DNA from: Firmicutes bacterium UBA6418
GTDB taxonomy: Bacteria > Bacillota > Clostridia > Peptostreptococcales > Anaerovoracaceae
Length of the DNA stretch: 5,732 nucleotides
Assembly (NCBI GenBank): GCA_002439735.1
Contig: DJPG01000041.1
Coordinates: forward strand, 1-5,732
Direction: 5' to 3'
Both the position numbers and the translations under genes were made by a program. Within the stretch, counting starts at the first letter, position 1, and every line of letters starts with the position of its first letter. Of this stretch, positions 1-5,559 are shown piece after piece. Below the pieces are notes generated by a model that ran no database searches, was not told where the DNA came from, and saw only the letters and a list, made by a program, of their open reading frames with translations.

Positions 1-1354
1 CGGTCAGCATGCCAACAAGCCATGTCAGAACGCCTGCGACAACGTCCAGTGCGCCCGCCAAGATGTCCAGCAAGCCAGTGATCACTGAAATCATTGCAGC
101 CGCATAAGTCTGCGCCAGATAGGACAACGCTTCTTTCATGAAACTTAGGATCGCCTGCACACCCGGAGAACTGGTGAAGCGTTCGAAAGCTTCTTTCAAG
201 TTATTCCAAGATTCCTTGAGCCTATCGACGTATGGCTGCAAACGCTGAATGGATTTCGTGATTTCGTCAAAGACACCGGTCTTTACGTCTGGTGTCTTAA
301 TTTCTTCCATCTGAAACCCGCCGCCTGCATCTGCACCACCGCCGCCGGATGCAGTGTTCTGTTGCAGCACGTCCAGTTTATCAAATGCGGCAAGGGATTC
401 ACTCGCGGCTTTTCCGGCTCCTGCGGTTTCTTTTGCCAGACTATTCTGCGCACCGGCCGCCGCCTTGGTGGATTTTGTCGTGGACTTGATCTGCTGATTG
501 AATCCGAACAGTTTACCAATCGTATTTGCGAATGCATTCGCCAGTGTGATCAGTGCCGACAGAATGTTGTTGATCAGCTGTACCACCGGCGTTAATACCC
601 GGATCAGACCGCCACCCAAGATGCTCAAAAGTTCCTTGAACCGTTCAGACAAAACCCTTGTCTGGTTCGCCCAGGAATCCGATGTGCGAGCAAAATCGCC
701 CTGTGCGTCGGCTAGTGAATCCATAACGAAGTTGTACCTTAAAGATACCTTTTCCGCTTGGCTCATGGCACTGTAGGACTTCGTGATGCCCTTTTGCAAT
801 GCGTATTGCTGAAGATTGACTTCTGTCATAACCACGCCCAAATCTTTGAGCGTTTCGGTCTCGCCAGTGAAAATGGATTTCAGCTTTGTCGACGCTAAAT
901 CCGTGCTGATGTTGTAGAATGATGCCACATCACCGGTCAGCTTTGCGGTTTCGATCGCCATGTCAGACGCAGCGTCCATTGACAATCCCATTGATTTTGC
1001 CATTGCCATATAAGTGGACGCAGTCTGTTTTGCAGACAGCTTCGACATCCCGAACTGGTCGATGGCGATGTCTGCGAATTCCTCGCATTTGTACGCCATA
1101 CTTCCGAACGCCGTGTCTACCACATTCTGCACTTCATCCATATCGGATGCCAACTCAATAGCCTGATCGCAGACCGTGATCAAGCTTTGCACCATTTGTC
1201 CTGCCATCTGTGCAATGCCAAAACCAAGAGCTGTGCTGAACGCTCCACTCATAACGCTGCCAAGCTTTGAGGATTGCTTTGTGATTGCTTTTGTTCCTTT
1301 GTTGAATCCAGAAGTGTCTACTCTGGTATCAAAATTTAAATAACCGTCAACCAT
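1..1354 (-). CDS. Phage tail tape measure protein, N-terminal part (continues past the window)
   Basis: The tape measure protein sets tail length and occupies the tail tube lumen until DNA ejection. Reading from an ATG at 1354, the frame stays open for 451 codons to the left edge, so the C-terminus is missing. Residues 1-20 (MVDGYLNFDTRVDTSGFNKG) resemble the usual start of Firmicute tape measure proteins. Residues about 70-240 look like the TP901/PhageMin_Tail-type domain, including an IFTGETE-LKDLGVVMTE stretch and an AQGDFARTSDSWANQ stretch. Two long hydrophobic stretches follow, at residues 248-284 and 418-451. Between them lies an Ala/Gly/Ser-rich linker (about 296-347) containing AAFDKLDVL and a run of glycines. 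The start overlaps the end of the Gp15-family gene by 8 bases (ATGGTTGA) and has a G-rich ribosome site (AAAGGGGG) 8 bases upstream. Family identity is from recognised sequence pattern plus position after the chaperone genes; I am confident. Confidence 0.93.
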   Translation of the reverse strand, partial: MVDGYLNFDTRVDTSGFNKGTKAITKQSSKLGSVMSGAFSTALGFGIAQMAGQMVQSLITVCDQAIELASDMDEVQNVVDTAFGSMAYKCEEFADIAIDQFGMSKLSAKQTASTYMAMAKSMGLSMDAASDMAIETAKLTGDVASFYNISTDLASTKLKSIFTGETETLKDLGVVMTEVNLQQYALQKGITKSYSAMSQAEKVSLRYNFVMDSLADAQGDFARTSDSWANQTRVLSERFKELLSILGGGLIRVLTPVVQLINNILSALITLANAFANTIGKLFGFNQQIKSTTKSTKAAAGAQNSLAKETAGAGKAASESLAAFDKLDVLQQNTASGGGGADAGGGFQMEEIKTPDVKTGVFDEITKSIQRLQPYVDRLKESWNNLKEAFERFTSSPGVQAILSFMKEALSYLAQTYAAAMISVITGLLDILAGALDVVAGVLTWLVGMLT

Positions 1355-1925
1355 TTGTCTCGCCCCCTTTCAGCAGTGCATTGAATGTATCTAAAACTTC
1401 TTGTTCGTCAGCCGTAAGTTCGATTTTCAGCTCTGCAATATCCTTGTTCTCTGCCCACCATTCACGGTCTGCTTTGGTTTGCTTCCCGGTCTTCTTCAGC
1501 TTTCGCTGGTGGACAATCGTGTTGAAAACGCATTCTCCGGATTCAAAAAAAGCGCTCATGAATTCCCAAAAATGATAGAATTCTTTTGACCTTATGGAAA
1601 ATCCCGCGGACTTATCCACGGCAGATATGATAAACTTGAGATCCTGTTCCCATGAGAAAAGCCGCCCAACCGAAGATCCTTTTTTGCCCGTGGTTTCATC
1701 GCCAAGGTTCAGAAACCAAACCGCTTTCTGTGCAGCTTCCGGAACTAATCTATAAGGAATTTCATCCTTATAGAAGACTTCCACCATGCACTCGATTTTT
1801 TCTGAATCTGTCAGATCAGAACGTTCGAACATGCGCATAATATTAACGCAGGGACGCCAGTCTGCGTTAACAGCATATTCGCGTCCCTGCAACAAAAAGG
1901 AGGTTGGTAATTTTAAAATGTCCAT
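1347..1925 (-). CDS. Gp15-family phage protein, probable second tail assembly chaperone
   Basis: This 192-residue protein resembles the bacteriophage Gp15 family (PF06854 type). That family sits between the tail tube/first chaperone gene and the tape measure gene in Listeria A118-like and many Clostridia phages. Visible traits are an N-terminal MDILKLPTSFLLQGREYAVN, a central helical region, and a charged C-terminal part with KKTGKQTKADREWWAENKDI (residues about 144-163). By position it should act with the upstream 145-residue protein to keep the tape measure soluble and recruit tube subunits; that role is inferred. Its ATG overlaps the upstream stop by one base (TAATG), and the bases before it (ACAAAGAATA) form a poor ribosome site. 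Translation therefore probably depends on coupling to the upstream gene or on frameshifting. Codons about 12-28 carry two overlapping perfect inverted repeats, listed separately. Confidence 0.85.
   Translation of the reverse strand: MDILKLPTSFLLQGREYAVNADWRPCVNIMRMFERSDLTDSEKIECMVEVFYKDEIPYRLVPEAAQKAVWFLNLGDETTGKKGSSVGRLFSWEQDLKFIISAVDKSAGFSIRSKEFYHFWEFMSAFFESGECVFNTIVHQRKLKKTGKQTKADREWWAENKDIAELKIELTADEQEVLDTFNALLKGGETNG
1843..1890 (-). repeat. Two overlapping, mutually exclusive perfect inverted repeats inside the Gp15-family gene
   Basis: Stem A pairs TTAACGCAG (1843-1851) with CTGCGTTAA (1862-1870): 9 perfect base pairs, 10-base loop. Stem B pairs GCAGGGACGC (1848-1857) with GCGTCCCTGC (1881-1890): 10 perfect base pairs, 23-base loop. 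The arms share 1848-1851, so both cannot form fully at once in the transcript. They begin about 35 bases inside the gene. Neither is followed by a T-tract on the transcribed strand, so this is not a terminator. The pairing is seen directly; any function is unknown. Confidence 0.6.
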
Positions 1926-2362
1926 TATTCTTTGTACTGTCTTGCGACAGCTTTCACCTTTTCTTTCCGCTTTTTGGTTTCTTTCTCGAAATACGGAACC
2001 AGAGCCATGATCGCATTGTTAAAAATGAATTCACCGTTCGATGCAAGGCTGCAGGCGTACTGCGTGCCAAAAAGTGCATCCGACGCTCCCTCTCCGAAAG
2101 TATCGTCAAAACCTTCCCGCAGGGTCTTGTCGATCTCTGCATAAAGTTTCAATTCCTCTTTTGCTCGTTCCGTTTCGTCCAGACCTTTCGCGTTCAGTTT
2201 TTCTTCCTCGGCTGACAGCTTATTCAGCTTTTCCGGCATCTCGTTTGCCAGCTGGAAAAATCCATCATACACCCTCGCGTCCGTCGGGTTAAAGGATAGG
2301 ATCCTGCCGCTTCCGTTCACATCAAGGTTGATGACGCCATCATCAAATTTCAATGTTTGCAT
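1925..2362 (-). CDS. Probable tail assembly chaperone (first of two), Gp14-like position
   Basis: A 145-residue acidic, mostly helical protein lying between the tail tube and Gp15-family genes, the place where siphophages encode a tail assembly chaperone (gpG-like) that binds the tape measure protein. Residues 1-35 look beta-rich (MQTLKFDDGVINLDV, then a SFNPTDARVYDGFF motif). Residues about 38-88 are charged and could form a coiled coil. The last 19 residues are very basic (KETKKRKEKVKAVARQYKE). I chose the ATG at 2362 because AGGTGA lies 5 bases before it. The alternative GTG at 2371, directly after the previous stop, adds three residues and has no suitable site. The stop overlaps the next ATG by one base. 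I recognise the position and general type more than a precise family, so the function is inferred; that it is a real gene is near certain. Confidence 0.75.
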   Translation of the reverse strand: MQTLKFDDGVINLDVNGSGRILSFNPTDARVYDGFFQLANEMPEKLNKLSAEEEKLNAKGLDETERAKEELKLYAEIDKTLREGFDDTFGEGASDALFGTQYACSLASNGEFIFNNAIMALVPYFEKETKKRKEKVKAVARQYKE

Positions 2363-2367
2363 AAATG

Positions 2368-2373
2368 TCACCT
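2368..2373 (-). promoter_or_regulatory. Ribosome binding site fixing the start at 2362
   Basis: AGGTGA on the minus strand, 5 bases before the ATG at 2362. It overlaps the TAG stop of the tail tube gene and the competing GTG start at 2371, so it supports the ATG over the longer reading. Confidence 0.7.
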
Positions 2374-2854
2374 ACTCTTTCACTGTGAACGCCTTTGTGG
2401 ATGGGTTAAATGTTCCCTCGGTTTTGATGCCGGTGTAGTGGATGTTGAACGGGATCTGATATCCTGTCGTGTCACCGCCTGCGGATACCACTTCGATGTA
2501 CACTTCTTCTTTGGTTGCCGGGTACGCTCCGCTCGTCGCAGATTCGTACAGCTTCACTCTGACAACATCCGTCTTGACATCGTCCAGGATCTTGTCATTG
2601 TCGATGATATCCTGCAGGAATTTGAACAGGTCGCTGCCCGTGTCCGCAATGAACGGCTCGACAGACGCTTCTTTTTCGTATCCTTTCAGGTTGATGGATT
2701 CCTGCCCTAAAATGTTCTTTTTCTTTTCGATATCCGCAGAAAACTCAACGGAAAGTTCCTCTAAGTCTGCTCCGAGGACCTCATATGTCGCAGTGCTTTC
2801 TGTCGGTGTGCAGTTAATGAAGTCCTGCACTAACTTTCTTGCAATTTTCGCCAT
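2372..2854 (-). CDS. Phage major tail (tube) protein
   Basis: This 160-residue protein is the likely subunit of the hexameric rings that stack into the tail tube. It begins MAKIARKLVQDFINCTP. It contains the pattern typical of Gram-positive phage tube proteins: a strand pair around VEFSADIEKKKNILGQ (residues 36-51), then INLKGYEKEASVEPF (54-68), then a long helix-like stretch with the DLFKFLQDIID motif. The second half is beta-rich with an EEVYIEVVSAGGDTTGYQIPFNI segment split over residues 115-137, and the C-terminus is TGIKTEGTFNP followed by KAFTVKE. The ATG at 2854 overlaps the preceding stop by one base (TAATG) and has a strong AGAGGT site (2861-2866) with 6-base spacing. That suits a protein needed in hundreds of copies. 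Position just before the chaperones and tape measure gene agrees. No extra C-terminal Ig domain is present here. Confidence 0.88.
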   Translation of the reverse strand: MAKIARKLVQDFINCTPTESTATYEVLGADLEELSVEFSADIEKKKNILGQESINLKGYEKEASVEPFIADTGSDLFKFLQDIIDNDKILDDVKTDVVRVKLYESATSGAYPATKEEVYIEVVSAGGDTTGYQIPFNIHYTGIKTEGTFNPSTKAFTVKE

Positions 2855-3246
2855 TATATTACCTCTTTCTTAATTCGAAGTTGGATTTGCACTTGATAAA
2901 CGCCTGTGCCGTCCGATTCGATGTCCATAAGCATGCAGTTTGAAACAGTCATCTTCTCTGCGGTGAACCTTCCGGGAAGCTCCGGCAGCTGCTGATCGTC
3001 AAGCCACATTGAAAAATCTTCAAGAAAATCTTGATTGCTCGCACGGTCTTCTTCCTCTCTGGCATTCTCTCGCACATAGAAGATGTAGTTGTTCAAATAG
3101 GTCTTGTTTCCAAGAACATCTTCTCGGTAAGTATCGTTGCCGCTCGGCTGCAATGCATAGCCGCTCTGTTTGCCCTCAAAATCGGTCAAAACCGTCATGC
3201 CTTTATATTTACCTATGAAGTTTTGCAACGTCCTTAAAATCGTCAT
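2854..3246 (-). CDS. Minor capsid protein (Minor_capsid_3-like), probable tail terminator/completion protein
   Basis: A 130-residue protein resembling the phage minor capsid family PF12691. Recognisable parts are TILRTLQNFIGKYKG at the N-terminus, NNYIFYVRENAREEEDRASN in the middle, the FLEDFSMWLDDQQLPELPG segment, and a closing GVYQVQIQLRIKKEV strand. In this gene order the protein lies between the tail-completion and tail-tube genes, where siphophages encode the tail terminator that caps the tube for joining to the head; that assignment is inferred from position. I chose the ATG at 3246 because a GTGAGG ribosome site lies 6 bases upstream. The GTG at 3258 would add four residues (MRHK) and overlap the preceding stop by 4 bases, but it forms part of that ribosome site. 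The stop overlaps the tail tube ATG by one base. Confidence 0.82.
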   Translation of the reverse strand: MTILRTLQNFIGKYKGMTVLTDFEGKQSGYALQPSGNDTYREDVLGNKTYLNNYIFYVRENAREEEDRASNQDFLEDFSMWLDDQQLPELPGRFTAEKMTVSNCMLMDIESDGTGVYQVQIQLRIKKEVI

Positions 3247-3252
3247 TTTATG

Positions 3253-3258
3253 CCTCAC
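3253..3258 (-). promoter_or_regulatory. Ribosome binding site fixing the start at 3246
   Basis: GTGAGG on the minus strand, 6 bases before the ATG at 3246. It overlaps the TGA stop of the preceding gene, so the reading of a longer protein from the GTG at 3258 is less likely. Confidence 0.65.
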
Positions 3259-3665
3259 TTAAAGAATTTTTGACAGCCCTTTAAGATTTGCTCTTTATGA
3301 GCTGCTTTCATGCGTTCAAACCACAGTTTTCCTCTTTGCGGCTCGCCGTGATAATGCAGTGGTTCGTCTGTAACGTGCTTTGGTGCTCTGCCGTAAAAAG
3401 CTCTGCCATCGGAATCACGCATGACTTTTCCGTAGTACAAATATCTGGCATACGGTGACTGATAAACCACTTCGCCGCTTCCGATGATCGTTCCGATTTT
3501 TCCGCTTTGATCTAGCGCACCGGTCTGGAACGGAATGTATCTGGAATTGTGCCTTAAAACTTCACTGTCGATATACTTCTGGCACAGTTCAAACTGTCTT
3601 TCCCGGTCTGCTTCAAATGTCGGACTCCATTTTAAAGCGCCGGTATTGCTCGGTCTATTGATCAT
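3255..3665 (-). CDS. Minor capsid protein (Minor_capsid_2-like), probable tail-completion/neck protein
   Basis: A 136-residue protein beginning MINRPSNTGALKWSP. It resembles the PF11114-type phage minor capsid family, whose general fold class includes HK97 gp10-like tail-completion proteins. Diagnostic stretches are SRYIPFQTGALDQSG (residues about 41-55), VVYQSPYARYLYYGKVM (about 66-82), and a C-terminal RGKLWFERMKAAHKEQIL. The open frame extends upstream to 3932, but that extra part lies wholly over the preceding gene in another frame and reads as low-quality Arg/His-rich sequence. The true start is the ATG at 3665, which overlaps the preceding TGA as ATGA. A GGAGAG lies about 10 bases upstream, so translation is probably coupled. 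The function at the head-tail junction is inferred from family and position. Confidence 0.87.
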   Translation of the reverse strand: MINRPSNTGALKWSPTFEADRERQFELCQKYIDSEVLRHNSRYIPFQTGALDQSGKIGTIIGSGEVVYQSPYARYLYYGKVMRDSDGRAFYGRAPKHVTDEPLHYHGEPQRGKLWFERMKAAHKEQILKGCQKFFK

Positions 3666-3991
3666 CGTGCCGTCACTCTCCAGTGCTGCAAGCCGCCATA
3701 ATCGTAAGTTTCCACCGTGGTCACGTATAGTCCTTCCGGGATCTCTTTCGAGGACTTTTCGATCGTTTTCAGGCATACGCCTTTCACGATGATGTCCTTT
3801 TCGGAAACCGCAATTCTGGAACGCATCGGAATATACACCTGCACTTTGTCCTCTGGACTGATGCCGGTCTTTCGCAGCACGATGCCGGACAGATCTTCCC
3901 ACAATACGCCATTTACAACGGAGCGGCTCCATGTTACGGAACCGCTCTCTTCTGTTCGATGGTAAATTGTCATGTAGTGCGGCAGTCTCAT
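3662..3991 (-). CDS. Minor capsid protein (Minor_capsid_1-like), probable head closure/stopper protein
   Basis: A 109-residue beta-rich protein resembling the PF10665-type phage minor capsid family. Visible traits are an N-terminal MRLPHYMTIYHR, a middle SEDKV-like strand region here reading PEDKVQVYIPMRS (residues about 46-58), the motif EKDIIVKG (64-71), and a closing DYGGLQHWRVTAR in which the terminal H-W pair is typical of the family. It follows the connector gene, where siphophages encode the stopper that closes the portal after DNA packaging; this role is inferred. The ATG at 3991 overlaps the connector stop by 4 bases (ATGA) and has a G-run (GGGGGG) 7 bases upstream. A second ATG (MTIYHR) lies six codons in but has no clear ribosome site. 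Confidence 0.85.
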   Translation of the reverse strand: MRLPHYMTIYHRTEESGSVTWSRSVVNGVLWEDLSGIVLRKTGISPEDKVQVYIPMRSRIAVSEKDIIVKGVCLKTIEKSSKEIPEGLYVTTVETYDYGGLQHWRVTAR

Positions 3992-4341
3992 AGCATCGCC
4001 CCCCGGTAAAGGAGTCCTGTCATGATCAGATAGGTTTCCACGGAATCCTGCAGCTTCTGCTGATGCGTTCTTCCACTGCTGCCATAGCTTCTCGACCAGC
4101 TCCCGACGGTCTCGGACATTACCTCGCCGCCGGATTCAAAAGAATACAGACAATCACACGCTGCGCAGGTTGCCAGTTTGATTTCCTCGCCATATTTTTT
4201 CAAAACATCCGGCGTGATCCGCTTCATCGTGATTTGGTCGATATAGGCGGATGCCTTGAGGACTTCACGATTGAAGTCCTCTTCTGGCATGGTTCCGCTA
4301 TAATCATTCGCATAATACTCATAGTCGCAATACTTTTCCAT
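3988..4341 (-). CDS. Phage head-tail connector protein
   Basis: A 117-residue, mainly helical protein of the phage head-tail connector (gp6-like adaptor) type, expected to form a ring under the portal. The N-terminus has the characteristic YYANDYSGTMPEEDF stretch, followed by a helix with SAYIDQITMKRI (residues about 31-43). A Cys-containing helix LATCAACDCLYS follows, then SETVGSWSRSYGSS (76-89), and the protein ends in YLIMTGLLYRGAML, matching connector proteins of Firmicute prophages. It begins 12 bases after the capsid stop with a strong GGAGG site at 6-base spacing, and its end overlaps the next ATG by 4 bases. A perfect 10-bp hairpin sits in codons about 21-28 (see separate entry). Confidence 0.88.
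   Translation of the reverse strand: MEKYCDYEYYANDYSGTMPEEDFNREVLKASAYIDQITMKRITPDVLKKYGEEIKLATCAACDCLYSFESGGEVMSETVGSWSRSYGSSGRTHQQKLQDSVETYLIMTGLLYRGAML
4258..4281 (-). repeat. Perfect 10-bp inverted repeat with 4-base loop inside the connector gene
   Basis: GAGGACTTCA (4258-4267) and TGAAGTCCTC (4272-4281) are exact reverse complements around a 4-base loop. In the transcript the hairpin covers codons E21 to L28 of the connector protein. No U-tract follows it, so it is not an intrinsic terminator. The pairing is seen directly; a role in mRNA stability, processing or translation is speculation. Confidence 0.65.
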
Positions 4342-4353
4342 GCGACACCTCCG

Positions 4354-5556
4354 CTATTTTGCGGCGAGCTGAATGGTCTTGGTTACTGCCGCAGCTGCGA
4401 TCGTAACCTCATCCGTTACAGGCTTATAGCCGTCCGCTTTCACTTTTACGGTGTAGTCGCCCGCCGGAAGGTTTACTTCCACTTTGCCGCTGGCATTCGT
4501 GACCTTTTTCGCGCCGTCAATCATGACTACCGCTCCCGCAATCGCCGTACCGCTCGAAGCGTCTCCGGTCGGCGTATCGGTTACGGTAAGTGTCAGTTTC
4601 TGCGTGGTCTGCGCCGTTGCCGGTTCTAAGAACGCGAACGGTACGCCGGTTCTGTCGCCGTTCATTCTGGTTACCGGGTTCGGAAGCGCCCAGCCCATTC
4701 TAAATACAACACGAATCGCGATCATATCCTGTTGTGCCAGGTTGTACACGATCTGCTTCGTGGACGGATCCTGAATGACGCCCTGATCCAGGATCTTAAC
4801 AGTGATGTCCTGTCTGATTGCGTAAACCGCTTTGGAGAAATCGCCGACGATCAGCTGCGCGATGGAAGTATCGAACGAACCGTTCTGCGGGAACTGAATC
4901 GGTGCACCGTCTAAGGTGTAATTCGTGCTTCCCTGCATGTCGGATTTGAAGATCGGAAGACCGTCTGTGGTCTTGATGCCTCTTAATTTCGCACGCATTC
5001 CCATCGATGCGATTGCGCCGGTTACCATCGTGCCCATTTCCTCAACCTTGGAAATGACGCCGCCATCGCCGAGTAACAGGTTGTAATAGTCCGGGGAAGA
5101 ACCCGGAGCTACGTTGTTTCCTGCGACTCTCGCTCTGGTTACAATGTCTAAATCCCATTCTGCCGGTCTGCCGTTACCGAAGATTACAGCGGAGTCAACT
5201 CTTTCGCCAATTGCTTCGTTGATTCTCGGCAGGATCTCGCCGATGATGTCGAAAGATGCATCATCAACGACTGCTTCCGGAATCGGTACGATAACAGCCA
5301 GTTCCGCAGCAGTCAAATAAACGTTATCCCACTCCTGCTTTGTGGTCTGTTTCATGCCGGTGTCGCCGTTTACCCAGTAGGCGGTCGGCAGCATATCTAA
5401 TACCGGCATTCTGGTCGTTTTGGAAGACATGTTCGGCAATTTTCTCGCCATGCTCATGAATGCGGAATTTGCCGGTGCTTCCTGCTGAATTGTGTTGATT
5501 AACTGCTCCTGAATCAGAGCTTCTGCTTTTTGTCTGTCTACAATATTAACTGCCAT
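4354..5556 (-). CDS. HK97-fold major capsid protein with C-terminal Ig-like/regulatory-like domain
   Basis: This 400-residue protein forms the icosahedral shell. Residues 1-311 match the HK97-fold Phage_capsid family: an N-terminal arm (KAEALIQEQLINTIQQEAP), then RMPVLDMLPTAYWVNGD (49-65), a beta region with the AAELAVIVPIPEAVVDDA segment (83-100), the helix EILPRINEAIGERVDSAVIFG (107-127, spine helix region), and the TRMNGDRTGVPFAFLEP end typical of this group. There is no long delta domain ahead of the arm, which fits assembly with a separate scaffold rather than a cleaved N-terminal extension. Residues about 318-400 form an additional beta-rich domain. The ATG at 5556 has a strong AAAGGAG site (5563-5569), spacing 6, as expected for the most abundant product. 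It follows the probable scaffold gene by 3 bases. Confidence 0.94.
   Translation of the reverse strand: MAVNIVDRQKAEALIQEQLINTIQQEAPANSAFMSMARKLPNMSSKTTRMPVLDMLPTAYWVNGDTGMKQTTKQEWDNVYLTAAELAVIVPIPEAVVDDASFDIIGEILPRINEAIGERVDSAVIFGNGRPAEWDLDIVTRARVAGNNVAPGSSPDYYNLLLGDGGVISKVEEMGTMVTGAIASMGMRAKLRGIKTTDGLPIFKSDMQGSTNYTLDGAPIQFPQNGSFDTSIAQLIVGDFSKAVYAIRQDITVKILDQGVIQDPSTKQIVYNLAQQDMIAIRVVFRMGWALPNPVTRMNGDRTGVPFAFLEPATAQTTQKLTLTVTDTPTGDASSGTAIAGAVVMIDGAKKVTNASGKVEVNLPAGDYTVKVKADGYKPVTDEVTIAAAAVTKTIQLAAK
4357..4605 (-). other. Capsid-fused Ig-like / carboxypeptidase-regulatory-like domain (part of the major capsid gene)
   Basis: This is residues 318-400 of the capsid protein. The stretch has the pattern of beta-sandwich surface domains (CarboxypepD_reg, PEGA or Ig-like type): AGAVVMIDGAKKVTNASG, then EVNLPAGDYTVKVKADGY, then a final VTIAAAAVTKTIQLA strand. 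The G-x-V-x-hydrophobic-D-G, LPAGDYT and ADGY elements are the key marks. A Thr/Ala-rich joint (EPATAQTTQK) links it to the HK97 core. Such domains on capsid proteins usually project outward from the shell and can bind surfaces or stabilise the head; that role here is inferred. Confidence 0.75.
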
Positions 5557-5559
5557 TTG

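Noticed and set aside
283..776. Several ORFs of 77-92 residues on both strands over the tape measure region
   Set aside because: The tape measure frame is open across the whole stretch with typical family sequence; the others overlap it and look like out-of-frame readings.
1801..1830. Short imperfect palindromes (TCTG..CAGA with inner ATCTG/CAGAT, and GTTCGAAC) next to the double hairpin
   Set aside because: The first needs a bulge and an impossibly short loop, and the second is only 8 bases; both are within chance expectation.
1904..2292. Plus-strand ORFs of 70-103 residues opposite the chaperone gene
   Set aside because: Rich in Phe, Ser, Arg and Leu as expected from the complement of a Lys/Glu-rich helical gene; no domain and no operon context on that strand.
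3666..3932. Upstream extension of the Minor_capsid_2-like gene to a start at 3932
   Set aside because: The extra 89 residues lie entirely over the Minor_capsid_1-like gene in another frame. The ATGA overlap at 3662-3665 and the family-like N-terminus support the shorter protein.
4342..4353. Possible promoter or terminator in the gap between capsid and connector genes
   Set aside because: The gap is 12 bases and is filled by the connector ribosome site; no -10/-35 pair or stem with U-tract is visible.
4063..4629. 188-residue plus-strand ORF antisense to the connector and capsid genes
   Set aside because: It crosses two well-supported minus-strand genes, reads as Arg/Phe/Ile-rich sequence with no recognisable domain, and has no clear ribosome site; it is a shadow.
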